From positions 34,915,318-34,979,317 of the forward strand of contig NC_067285.1 of assembly GCF_020740795.1 (NCBI RefSeq): a DNA stretch of 64,000 nucleotides, in the 5' to 3' direction. The notes under the pieces were generated by a model, which had not been told where the DNA came from, did no database searches, and worked only from the letters and a program-made list of their open reading frames with translations. Positions 1 through 10,068 of the stretch are shown here, in pieces. This DNA comes from Apus apus (Eukaryota; Chordata; Aves; Apodiformes; Apodidae). A program made the translations under genes and the position numbers. The number at the start of each line of letters is the position of its first letter. The stretch's first letter is position 1.

Positions 1-954
1 GCTTTAAAGGTTAGATTTTAAAACCATTCAGTGTACAACAATTTTGGAACCTCTAAATGTCAGAGAGACCACCCCCCCCTCTCCTCAGGCTCAATGCATA
101 GCTCTTAATACAGACATAAATCCTGTTCAACCAAAGTTTCTGCAGCAGCTCCTGTCTCACCACCACCACCTCAGCTGTGCCAGTGGACAACCCATCACAT
201 GGAGGGCTAGTGCATGAGCAACGAGAACTAATCCACATCAGCTGTTTTTTGCTGGGAAGCAGGTAGTGATCTCCCCCTGCCCATACTCTCACTTCTGATT
301 TGGTTTATTAGATGTACCAGCCTGTGTGAAGAGCACAGATCAGGAATGGCTTAGGACAGCACTGCTGCTGGACAGCAGTTCACAAAATGGTGCTGCTTCT
401 TCAGCTTCTACATGGGTCAACAGCTAGAAGAGATGTGCCTAGAATCACTGCTTCGATGGCAGAATTAATACTCTCAGCAAAGCAAGATTTAGGCACATTC
501 CTGTTACTTCGAGTCCCAGGAGGGGGGGAAAAAAATAAATCAGAACTGGTTCTCTCAGCACATAATGAAGCAGTGTAGAGTACTCGAGGTCAAATTAAAT
601 GCTTCACAGTATGGTTCAAGACATTAAAAATGTACCCAGCAATGATCCAAAAGTAGTAATGGGTGCAGAACAATATGAAGAACATTTCTAGTCCCAAAAA
701 CTGCTTCCCAAACTGGGAACTCATCACACCTTTACTTTCCACCCCTGCCAGAGTACTGTCTGCACGCTTAGCTGGGTAGTTTTTTGCATTGTTAAGAAGC
801 TGCATTTATCTACTTGTTGTAACCAACAACTCCTATCTCTTAACAAAACCTTGAGCACTGAATCTTCATGTATCCAAAGGAGGTGAACACTTAAGCACTC
901 AACCCCTCTTACTGAAGTCAGCAGAGGAAAAACCTGTGAAACTGAATGTTGGGC
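1..954. other. Non-coding DNA, probably inside a leftward gene's first intron
   Basis: I see no conserved coding exon or recognisable repeat here. The stretch lies downstream of the leftward first exon at 2243-2346, so it is probably intronic DNA of that gene. The only basis is its position after a splice donor. Confidence 0.4.
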
Positions 955-1505
955 AACCAGGTTCTCCTCCCCCTCTATTCTGCCTTGGTGAGGCCACATC
1001 TGGAATATTGTGTCCAGGTCTGGGCCCCTCAGCTCCAGAAGGACAGGGAACTGCTGTAAAGAGTCCAGGGCAGAGCCACAGAGATGCTGAAGGGAGTGGA
1101 ACATCTCCCTGATGAGGAAAGGCTGAGGGAGCTGGGTCTCTTCAGCTTGGAGAAGAGGAGACTGAGGGGCAACCTCATCAGTGTTTACAAATATGTTCAG
1201 GGTGAGTGTCAGGAGGACAGAGCCAGGCTTTGTTCAGTGATGTCCAGTGACAGGACAAGGGGCAGTGGGTGCAAACTGGAGCAGAGGAGGTTCCATGTGA
1301 ATATCAGGAAGAACTTCTTTGCTGTGAGAGTGCCAGAGCCCTGGGACAGGCTGCCCAGAGAGGCTGTGGAGTCTCCTTCTCTGGAGACATTCAAACCCCC
1401 CTGGACACGTTCCTGTGTGATGTGCTCTGGGTGCCCCTGCTCTGGCAGGGGGGTTGGGCTGGGTGATCTTTCCAGGTCCCTTCCAACCCCCTAAGGCTCT
1501 GCGAA
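955..1505 (+). mobile_element. CR1 LINE, 5'-truncated, sense orientation
   Basis: This is a non-LTR retrotransposon 3' portion. It carries the CR1 ORF2 C-terminal coding stretch (readable [19 protein letters not shown] near 1100-1160) and the typical 3' end ending in a GGTCCCTTCCAACCCC-like motif near 1485. It is closely similar to the copy at 34187-34912, so both belong to one subfamily, but it lacks the clear ATTCTATG tail of that copy. It sits in the presumed first intron of the leftward gene, antisense to it. Confidence 0.93.
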
Positions 1506-2242
1506 CCCTTTGGTACCTTCTCTCTGTACCCCTGAAGTATCTTTCCTCTAAGAGCACCCAGCTTTCCAGGTAAACTGGAAGTTACTCTAAGCACACACAA
1601 CGTTTTCACTTTCCCTTTGCTCCACAGCATCCTCACGTCCTTCCTTCTGGCCAGGTGAGATCACGGTGCCTGCTCAAGGGTCTACCGCCCGACCGCCGAG
1701 TCGGATGCCAAGTGCCGAGGGGCTGGACTCCAACCCAGAGCAGCGGAAAGTGCGGGAACCAAGGCTCAGCCTCCCTCAAAGCGCAGCCACCGGCGTGACA
1801 CCCAGGCACAGCAACCTCCCCCTCCACCCGCGCACGAAACCGCCCCAACCCCGCGGCCGGCGCAGCCCCCTTTTCCCGCCGCAGGGATGGCGGGGATGCC
1901 GCGTCCCCGACCGGCGGAGGGGACCCCGGGGGCGGCGGCGGGGCAGGCTGGAGGCCGGGGAGCGGGAGGAGGAGGCCGGCAGCGCTCAGCCCGCCGCCGC
2001 GGCCCTGCCCTCCCGCCCCCCTCCGGAGGCCGCCGGCTGCCGTTACGCAACGCCGGGGCCGGCACCCCGGGCGCTGCCCCGGGAGGGTCTCCCGGCGGGG
2101 CCCTGACACGCGTCGCGCCCCCCGGCGCCCCTCACCCTCCCTCCCTCCCGGCCCACCCCCCACCCCCCTCCCCCCAACGCCTCCCCCGGGCCCACCCACG
2201 CCCCCTGGCCCCGGCGGCGGGGCCGGTGCTGGCGGCGCTCAC

Positions 2243-2346
2243 CGGGACGCGGGGCGGTGCGGGGCGGTGCGGGGCTGTGCGGGGCTGTGCGGGGCGGTGC
2301 GGGGCTGACAGAAGCGGCGGGAACTGCCCGCCGAGCTCACCCTCCG
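2243..2346 (-). other. Non-coding first exon of the leftward gene (P4HA1 candidate)
   Basis: On the minus strand a TATA box at 2373-2378 predicts initiation near 2346. Transcription then runs through a short array of about 10-bp CCCCGCACCG/CCCCGCACAG units (2252-2308) to a consensus donor, G|GTGAGC, with the last exon base at 2243. No convincing start codon lies in the exon, fitting a 5' UTR exon. The exact initiation site is inferred from TATA spacing. Confidence 0.55.
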
Positions 2347-2372
2347 CGCGCGCGCCCGGCCCCGCGCCGCCT

Positions 2373-2378
2373 CTTATA
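2373..2378 (-). promoter_or_regulatory. TATA box
   Basis: The minus strand reads GGGCTATAAGAGG, a good TATA element. It lies about 30 bp upstream of the inferred start of the spliced non-coding exon. TATA boxes are uncommon in CpG-island promoters, so this suggests an inducible gene. Confidence 0.65.
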
Positions 2379-2461
2379 GCCCGCGGGCCACGCCCCCTTC
2401 CCTAGGCCCGCGCGAGGCGGGGGGGGGGGGGGGGCGGGGGCGGGGCGGGCGGCGCGCGCGC

Positions 2462-2480
2462 TACGTGAGCTGGGTCACAG
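2462..2480 (+). promoter_or_regulatory. Hypoxia response element with ancillary CACAG
   Basis: TACGTG at 2462-2467 is followed after eight bases by CACAG at 2476-2480. This is the HIF core plus the HIF ancillary sequence arrangement known from EPO-type enhancers. A second CACGTG lies at 2521-2526. Both are within about 180 bp upstream of the TATA-driven start, which is where a HIF-regulated prolyl 4-hydroxylase promoter would be expected to carry them. Confidence 0.6.
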
Positions 2481-2520
2481 CGGCGGGGGCCCCCGGCTGC
2501 GCGTGCGCGGCCCCGCGCGC

Positions 2521-3395
2521 CACGTGGGGGGGGGGACTGGGGGGGGGGGGGCGTTAGTGAAAGGGGGGGGGGTCATTAGTGAGGGGGGGGGGGGTCATTA
2601 GTGAGGGGGGAATCACTGGGAGGGGAATCATCAGTGGGGGGGGGTCATCAGTGGGGGGGGAAATAATTAGTGGGGGGCAGAATCATTAGTGAGGGGAAGA
2701 TCAGTAGTGGGGGGGGGGTCATCAGTGGGGGGCGGAATCACTGGGAGGGGAATCATTAGTGGGGGGGGGTCATCAGTGGGGAGAATCATTAGTGGGGGGG
2801 GGGGGTCCTCAGCGGGGGGAGTCATTAGTGAGGGGGGGGGGAATAATTAGTGGGGGGCGGAATCATTAGTGAGGGGGGAATCACTGGGAGGGGAATCATT
2901 AGTGGGGGGGTCATCAGTGGGGGGAGTCATTAGTGTGGGGGGGAATAATTAGTGGGGGGTGGAATCATTAGTGAGGGGGTCATTAGTGAGAGGGGGGGAT
3001 CATGAGTAAGGGGGGGAAATCACTGGAGAGGGGGTTGGGAATCATTGGGGGGGGAGGATCACTAGTGGGAGGGGAATCATTAGTGGGGGGGGTTGTCAGT
3101 GAGGGGGAGTCATTAGTGGGGGGGAATCACTGGGGGGTGTGGATCACTAGTGGGAGGGGAATCATTGGGGGGGTCATCAGTGGGGGGGGAATCATTAGTG
3201 GGGGGGATCATTAGTGGGGGGTGGAAGAGCACGAGTGGTGGGGGTGGGGGTCAGTGAGAGGGGATCACTAGTGGGGGGGGTTATTAGTGAGGGGCATCAT
3301 CATTGGGGGGGGTCATTAGTGAGGGGGGGGATCATTAGTGCAGGGGGGGAATCACTGGGGGGAGGTGGGAATCTTTGGGGGGGGAGATCACTAGT
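2521..3395. repeat. G-rich minisatellite, ATCATTAGTG-G(n) units
   Basis: About 870 bp of imperfect tandem units combine a 7-10 base non-G part (ATCATTAGTG, TCATCAGTG, AATCACTGG) with runs of 5-12 G on the plus strand. A higher-order block is recognisable three times (around 2608, 2738 and 2880). The strand asymmetry and many G-runs predict G-quadruplex formation. The array begins at the edge of the leftward CpG island. Open frames across it (for example 3002-3214) are products of the repeat, not genes. Confidence 0.95.
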
Positions 3396-3404
3396 GGGGG
3401 CACA

Positions 3405-3449
3405 AACCAGGCTTACTAACCAGGCTTACTAACCAGGCTTACTAACCAA
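3405..3449. repeat. 14-bp tandem triplication
   Basis: Three consecutive copies of a unit ACCAGGCTTACTA(A) directly follow the G-rich array. The unit has a different composition from the array, so it is a separate expansion. Confidence 0.9.
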
Positions 3450-6221
3450 GGCCTTGGCAGGACAGCGCCAGCTGCGAGAAGCGCTGAGCCAGACCTGGCA
3501 TTCCTTGGAGCCCAAGAGGCCAGGAAAGGCCCCAGGGGCCCCGGGGCTTTGGGGGGCTTTGGGGGACGGGAGCCCCTCGGCTCCTCCGGGAGCGGGCAGA
3601 GCCCGGAGCAGGGTGAGGAGAGGATGGCTTCCAGCCTGGCACCTCCTGCTGCCCAGCCCGTGTTCCTGGGACATGTCACCCCACCTTCTGTCCCATGGCC
3701 CAGGTCCTTGCTGGTAGCTCCTCCTCTCGTAGGTCTTAGCCCAGGAGAAGATGGCTCCAGGTTGATGTTCCTGAAGGAGGATACTCTCCTTCCAGGGCTT
3801 TCTGGCTCACGAAGCACAGCACCTCCATCACCCTCCCCATCCCACACGGGCTCTCGGCCACCCTACCATGACAGATCAACGCTGACTGGTCCCCACCAGC
3901 CAGCCTGTCACCCTCCTTCTCTTCAGACAGACGTTTCTGGCCACCCTGAGCTGGAAAGCTCTCACCACAGAGTCCAGGCAAAGACCTCAGAGGGGTCAGA
4001 ACCCCCTTCCAACAGCGGTTCTTCAGCAGGGTTCCTGACAACTGGCTTAAAAACCGTCTCAGCCACCAGAGGAGACGTGACCCACCACTAAGGCTTCCTT
4101 CCCTGCTCTCAGCTGTTCCTCAGCTTCCCCACCCTCAGCACAGCCTGTTTGAGGAGCTCACCTCCCAACACTGGGGGGCCCTGTCCCACGCGGGGGGGCA
4201 GAGAAGTGACAGATCCTGCCCCAGAGACAAACAACAGCCCAGCCAGTCCAGTCATCTCTTCTCCAGATGTGGACACAGATGTGTCCACGCAGCCAGCTCC
4301 CTCACCCAGCACTGCCAGGGCAGGAAGGAGGCCAGTTTTCAGTGGAACTATCCTTAAAAAAAATAATAATAATAAAAAAATAATACACATAAGCCTTCCT
4401 TTCCTCTCGTTTGGGACGTCTTCCAACAGAAACACAACTCCTGCAACTAGCAGGAAACACTGGAATGATCTCCAAGCTTCTAGCCGAGGCATCTTAGCTA
4501 AAGCCTGAGTATTCAAAAAGAGTCCAGCAGATCCAGCCAGAGATTTAACAGCAGCTTCTAGAGATTTGGCAAAAAAAAAACCAAACCAACAAACCCACAC
4601 CCCAGGCCCTAGAGGCATTCAGCCTCCTCCTAGCAAGATTTGCTGCCTTCTCGTCATCTTCTGCACTGCTCAGGTATTTTTAGAAAGAGCCATGACAAGA
4701 AGCTTGTTAGCACGTTTAGTGGTGGGCTCATTTGTCTTGGTCTGGCTGAAGACAAATCAGTCCCTGCTGGAAGGAGCCCACCATTTCTGGCACCTACCGA
4801 GCAGTCAAATCAAGGAGTTGTTCCCAACTCCAGCTGCTGCAAAAAGCCCTTTAGGGATGGTGTCAGCCTGATGTGGCCCAGCTGTTTAGTCACCCCCAGG
4901 TCAGGTCTCTGTTCATTATTTCTCTTCTCTTGAGCTAAGAACTGTTTTTGCATCCACAACACCCTCTACCCAGCAGTAACACCATCCCTCAAGCCAGGGC
5001 ATGGAAGCCACCTCTGTTTGCTCACTAGGAAGGTGACACCAGCTAGTTAGATGTGATCAACCATGTTCCTGCATGGGAAGAAGCACAAACCAGTTGGTGC
5101 TTCTCCCTCAGGCAGAGTGAAGCATCAGAGCCTACCTAGTTCCTTGTGGTGGCCGTACTCTGGTCTTTGTCCTCTTGGAACCTTGTCCAGTTCTTGGGTA
5201 TCCTTTTGGAGGTGACAGGCTGCGACCTGCATGCAGTTTTAAGACACAGGTGAGTCATTTTTGTATCCTACTGAGCTGGCTCACAGTCCTGCTTAGCTTG
5301 TTGAAGCCTATTAACAGATGAAGCCTCCCTGCAGCTCCACACAGGTTCACCAAAGGGTGCCAGCATGCTCCCAAAATGAAGCCCTTACCTGCACTCAAGA
5401 GGCTGGATCAGGCATCACCAGTTATTTGGCACAAACCAGGGCCAGAGGTTGAGGATCTTCCCTAACCAACAGCAGCAGGGAGGGGAAAAGACAAAACACT
5501 CACCTCTCAGTAAGCTGAAGTGAGCAAATCCCACTGAAACGTCCTTCAGATGCCAAGGTGTCTCCTCTGCACCTGTGCCAGCTTTAGGAGCACAGCAGAT
5601 AAACCAGCAGCACCAAATCAGACACTTCTGGTCTCTCAAGGTCCCCAGACTGAGCTGTGAGAAACTGCAGGAGTCCTTCAAACACAGAATATCCACTGGG
5701 AGTCAGACTTCAGAGCAAAGCCAGATTTGCTTCATTTGCTTCTACAATTTAATGATAGAGGGAATAGACCACTCATTAACTTTCTCTTTAAAGCAGTGGT
5801 TTCTCTTTCCCTGGTCTGTTCCTAAAAAAGAAATCTTTCCTTTTTTTCTTTCTTTCTTTTTTTTTTTGTTTTACCAGGAGGTTTCTTGTGGCTTGACCAT
5901 AAGTTTTCAATGCCAGTTTGCTAGTTTTATGTATTTACAGCAATTAGCAGTTGTTTTGCCAGGGCCAGCTGCTAGCAATTCTAATGCTTGTTTCTGCTTA
6001 TTGGGGGCAGCTGGAAAGACACAGACCAGCAAGCAAAAGATGAGTAGGGTAACCATTGTTAGCCTGGAATTACATTTTCCAGCCCCTTTATTTGGCTTGG
6101 AAAATCTTTTACCAACTTGCTGATACCAGTAGGACCATTTTACAAACCCAGATTGAAAAAGAAATCTTAGCAACTCAGGACCAGAGCTCTGCCTGTTTCA
6201 CAGTACTCTCCATGGAAGAGA
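3450..6221. other. Intergenic DNA, no gene recognised
   Basis: I find no conserved protein segment, RNA gene or clear promoter between the G-rich array and the next CR1. The open frames have no recognisable domain and look like chance. The interval separates the divergent P4HA1-candidate and NUDT13 promoters. Confidence 0.6.
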
Positions 6222-6768
6222 TCATAGTATCTCAGAACCATTCAGGTTGGGAAAGCCCCTTGGGATCACTGAGTCCAACCATCATCCCTACTCTACAAAG
6301 TTCTCCCCTAAACCAGATCCACCAACACCACATCCAAACCACCCTTCAACACATCCAGGGATGGTGACTCCACCACCTCCCTGGGCAGCCTGTTCCAGGG
6401 TCTGGCCACTCTTTCTGTGAAATAATTGTTCCTCATGTCCAGTCTAAACCTGCCCTGGTGCAGCTTGAAGTCCTTCCCTCTTGTTCTGTCACTAACTACA
6501 CGTGAGAAGGGACCAGCACCAACCTCTCTACAATGACCTTTCAGGTAGTTGTAGAGACTGATGAGGTCTCCCCTCAGCCTCCTCTTCCTCACACTAAACA
6601 TTCCCAGCTCCTTCAAGTGTTCTTCATCAGATTTACTCTCCAGGCCTTCACCAGCTTCATTGCCCTCCTCTGTCCTCACTCCAGCACCTCAAGATCTCTC
6701 TGGAATGGAGGTGCCCAAAACTGGACCCCACACTCCAGGTGTGGCCTCACCAGTGCTGAGCGAGATCA
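6222..6768 (-). mobile_element. CR1 LINE, 5'-truncated, antisense
   Basis: The minus strand carries CR1 ORF2 C-terminal sequence (for example [16 protein letters not shown] and [16 protein letters not shown], readable between 6330 and 6610), preceded by the CACCTGGAGTGTGGGG-type upstream segment. It is more diverged than the copy at 34187-34912. It lies between the P4HA1-candidate and NUDT13 promoters. The plus-strand open frame at 6561-7292 is largely an antisense shadow of it. Confidence 0.93.
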
Positions 6769-7344
6769 CCAATGTTTGTTCCCACTGCTTGTGGACTCCT
6801 CATCTGCTCCTCTTTGCTTTTTCTTGCATGGAACAAGTCTCAGGGATTCCCTTCCCCTGGTGGCCTGCCAAAGCTCCAATTGGGAAGCCTCAGGAATCTG
6901 TCAGAGCTGCATCTGTAGGGCCAGGCCTTCAGCTCCCTCCCAGGACTGCACCTCTCACAGAGCACATGATCTGCAGGGGGCAAAAAAACAAGGGCATAGA
7001 CACAATTCACACAGCCCAGAGCCCGGCTCAAAAATGCTTACAAAGAAACAGCTCAGTGCTAAAGGGACCTCTGGGGTTTATGCTCCTTACATTAAATGAA
7101 AAGATGTGCATCAACCATGAGAAAGCCTCTGCTGTTTCCAAAACTGTCTCCCCTGCTTACGTGCTGCAGAAGTATTTAAGTGGGCAATGTGCAATCCCAA
7201 GCAGGGGTATGGACCCTTGGAGAAGGCACAGGGAATGCCTGGTGGCCTGCATGGCTTCCCAGCAGGCAGGTCAGTCACAGAAGTGGCTCTAAGCTCATCT
7301 TCTCTGCATGACTTTGCACAGCACAGAAGCCGAGATGGCAGCAC

Positions 7345-7410
7345 CTAATTTAAGGTTGGACCAGATGATCCTGGAGGTCCCTTCTGACCTGACATTCTAG
7401 GATTCTAGTC
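7345..7410 (+). mobile_element. Short CR1 3'-end fragment
   Basis: A TTGGACCAGATGATCCTGGA-like motif, then a GGTCCCTTCTGACCT-like motif and ATTCTAGGATTCTAG, form the CR1 3' terminal signature with a degenerate 8-bp tail. Only the last 60 or so bases of the element are present. Confidence 0.8.
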
Positions 7411-8580
7411 CGTGCTTTTTTTTCCAGCTGCATACAGTCAGCACTGCCCTGCCCTCCAAGGAGTCTACACTGCAGCATAAATGCTCTGGCTTTTAATCCT
7501 GCAGGTGGATAGGGGTGCACTTACCAAATGATGACATTGCTTTGGGCTGAAGAAGGTGGAGAGGCTGTTCCCAAGATCTGAGGTCCAAAGTATCCTGCTT
7601 CCCTCTAAATCCAGCTCTTCTTGCAAGATCCATGTCTGGGGGCTGTTCTGGATAAATCTGTTAGTTTGTTTTAACAGCAGGGTGGATACTTCCCTTAGAG
7701 ACTGTATTTCAATCCTCTATCTTATTAAGGGAAGATGTGTTTTGTCCATTAATCCAATTAACCTAGTTGATTAATAAGGTTGGGCTTGCTCTGCTTCAGG
7801 AAGCACACAAATAGCAGCCAAGCATCGTTAAACCTAAATATGTAAGTGACACTGGCTGTTCCCCTGCATATTCTGTTTATTATTTTTCCAAGCTCTGCTC
7901 TCAAATTATGTGACGTGAATCCTTGATTAGAGTGGCTTCAATCCACGACCAAAAAGGCTGCCCTGAAAACACTGGCTTTCATGTGTTTATAAAATTCTCT
8001 TCGTGCTAAATATAGGCAGGTAGGTTCCAGCCCAGAATAATGTTTTCAAGCACTTGAGAGGAATCTGTTTGTTCAGCTACAAAGGCATGAAAATAATCTG
8101 TCATTATTCTGACATCTGTCTTGGCAAAGCCTGCTTTTTCTAATCAGGGCTATTCACTTGCAAATTCAGCTGTGGTTTGGGTGCAGGACTGAGCAGCTCT
8201 GTCCTTGAGGTACAGACAGCTCTTGGCACGCTCTCCTCTTTGAGGACATACCTTCCTTTGCTCCAAACAAACCCTCTTGTGCTGCTGATGCAAAAAGCCC
8301 GGAGAAGCTTGGGAGAACAAAGCAGGCGAGAAGGAACTAAGAGGAGCAGGCTCCCCTGAAGAAGAGCTCAAATGCCTGCAGCAGGATGGTTCTCCCCACA
8401 ACTTTTTTTTTTTTTTGCTGGGGAAAAAAAAACACACCACAGCGCGGGGGCTTCTGAGAGAAGGAGGCAGGGGTGGAGAGAAAGAGACCCCCCAAAAAAA
8501 GAAAGAAAGGAAAGAAGAAGAGCTGACTCTCAGGCAGCCTGACCTGCTGCAGAAGCTGATGAAAGCCCAGGGCAGAGCCG
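7411..8580. other. Intergenic DNA upstream of NUDT13
   Basis: Mostly AT-rich DNA with simple A/T runs near 8401-8435 and an A/G-rich stretch at 8490-8520. I see no gene. The last part grades into the NUDT13 CpG island. Confidence 0.55.
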
Positions 8581-8596
8581 AGCATCCCGCTGCTGA

Positions 8597-8610
8597 ACTA
8601 CAGTTCCCAG
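8597..8610 (+). promoter_or_regulatory. ZNF143/STAF-type site (SBS) in the NUDT13 promoter
   Basis: ACTACAGTTCCCAG closely matches the ACTACAATTCCCAG core of the SBS motif bound by ZNF143 (STAF), which is typical of TATA-less housekeeping promoters. It lies about 120 bp before the exon 1 donor, where core promoter elements are expected. Confidence 0.65.
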
Positions 8611-8658
8611 CGCTCCCAGCCGGGGCAGCGCGGCTCAGCCCAGCCCAGCCCGGGCGCG

Positions 8659-8718
8659 ACGGGCAATTCCTGCTGCCGGGGACGTTATTCCTGCTGCCGG
8701 GGACGTTATTCCTGCCGG
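8659..8718. repeat. 21-bp tandem triplication in NUDT13 5' UTR
   Basis: Three copies of a unit like GGACGTTATTCCTGCTGCCGG lie head to tail. The first has variant bases and the third lacks three bases. The array lies just inside the presumed transcribed region and ends ten bases before the exon 1 splice donor. Confidence 0.9.
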
Positions 8719-9162
8719 AGGGAGCGCAGTGAGTGGGGAGAACCCGCGGGGAAGGCTGGACCCACCCTCCCGCTCCGGCAGCCTCGGTGGGACGGGCAGG
8801 GAGGCCTCTCCAGGCCCTTTTCTGCCGCTTCCCGAGCTTTCAGGGATCCTAACGGGAATCTGGCGTTCCTAGGGAGGAAGGGGTTAACGCGCCTGCCTTC
8901 CTGCATCTCGGCATCCCAGGTAGCAGCGAGCCCAGCTGCCGGTTCCCCGAGCAAAAGGGGCAGAGCCGTTGGTAAAACCCCTTCGGGAATCTGCGCTGGG
9001 AAGTTTGTTTGGGGGGGGACACGGGGGTGAATTCGTGAGGGACACGAAGTTGTGACACCAGCACGTGTCTGTGGGACCGGGGCTGTTCCCCCCCCCTCCC
9101 CTCCCGAGCCACCTTCCTGCTGCTGCAGGGGAGCCAACACGCCCTTCCCAGCAGGATCAGTT

Positions 9163-9183
9163 CCCCCCCCCCCCCCCCCCCCC
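9163..9183. repeat. Homopolymer of 21 C
   Basis: An uninterrupted C run lies in the CpG-island part of NUDT13 intron 1. Its length is likely to vary between individuals and between sequencing platforms. Confidence 0.9.
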
Positions 9184-10068
9184 AGGCAAAGCCCACCCGC
9201 AGATGAGACAGTGGGAAAGCGGGACCTGGGGTGGGGGTGTGAGGAGGAGAAGCCCGCAGGTCGCCACCCGCAGCTCGGGAGCCACCCCCGACCTGCTGCT
9301 CGCCAGCAGGAAGGGCTGGCAGGCTCCTCGTTGGCACCGCTTTTGGGGCCGCCAGGTGGAAGCCAGCGGAACCGCCTCCTGGAAGGGCTTGGAGTTGTGC
9401 TGGCCGAAGGGCCAGACCTATCCAAACCTGGTCGCCCAGGGGTGAGGAGTCCCCGTCCGTCCCTGCTGGAAGGGGCCGCGCTCCCGGCCGCGGCCAAACA
9501 AACGTGGCAGGATCCTTCGTTCCGAGCTGGAGATGGTCCAAGCCAGCTGCAGCTGCTCCCTCTCGTCCAACTCGGGGATAAATCTCTTCCCCCAGCTGAC
9601 ATTTTTGTCCTTCTGGCACGGGTGCCTTTCCCACAGACCTGCTGTGCGAGTGGGACGCCGGGTTGGACCCGGGCCGTCGCAACTGTGGAGGAAACAAACA
9701 AGAGAGCAGCCACCCTTCCCTGCTCTTTCCCCCCCGCCCAGGGATACAGGAATTTAGGACAGGAACGTTTCACCTCGGTCATACAGCGATTTCTGTTAGA
9801 CCTCACAGATGGAAAACCACCCGAGGTATCTTTCAAGAGGCTTAAAAATGGCCTGAAATTGGGTTTGATGAGCAACTGGAGACGCAGACCAAAGCAGTAA
9901 TAGTAGAAAGCAGATGCCAGCATTCTGCAGCCTCTGTAAGAGGGAGTATCTGGAAGCAGTGGGTTATTGCACCTTTTAGATCAAACTTAAACTTTGCAGG
10001 GCTGCTGCATTGTATGGATTTTCCTTTTTTTTGTTTGTTTTTTTAGGCAGAGACTGTAGGTGTTAGTG

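Larger units (their letters stand above)
1640..2520 (-). promoter_or_regulatory. CpG-island promoter of a leftward gene, probably P4HA1
   Basis: The region is extremely GC- and CpG-rich and contains a TATA box, a spliced non-coding first exon and a hypoxia-type element, all reading on the minus strand. In the human order the gene immediately before NUDT13 is P4HA1, on the opposite strand, and P4HA1 is a known HIF-1 target with a non-coding first exon. The gene name is therefore an inference from synteny and promoter content; no P4HA1 coding exon is in the window. The long open frames on both strands here are a by-product of GC content. Confidence 0.6.
8581..8728 (+). promoter_or_regulatory. 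NUDT13: NUDT13 promoter and non-coding exon 1
   Basis: GC-rich sequence begins here and ends at a consensus splice donor (GCA|GTGAGT, last exon base 8728). The first acceptor that leads into coding sequence is at 10045-10046, so exon 1 would be entirely 5' UTR, with a 1.3 kb first intron. The CpG island continues to about 9500 inside that intron. The exact start site cannot be read from sequence alone. Confidence 0.55.

Noticed and set aside
1633-2405. Overlapping open frames of 99-188 codons on both strands near the leftward promoter
   Set aside because: They are Gly/Pro/Arg-rich frames in a CpG island, open in several frames at once, with no homology I can recognise.
6561-7292. A 243-codon plus-strand open frame
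   Set aside because: Its first part is antisense to a CR1 ORF2 end, and the rest has no recognisable feature.
8706-9923. A 405-codon minus-strand open frame across the NUDT13 CpG island
   Set aside because: High GC content removes stop codons. No conserved segment is recognisable, another frame is equally long, and the region is explained as NUDT13 promoter and intron 1.
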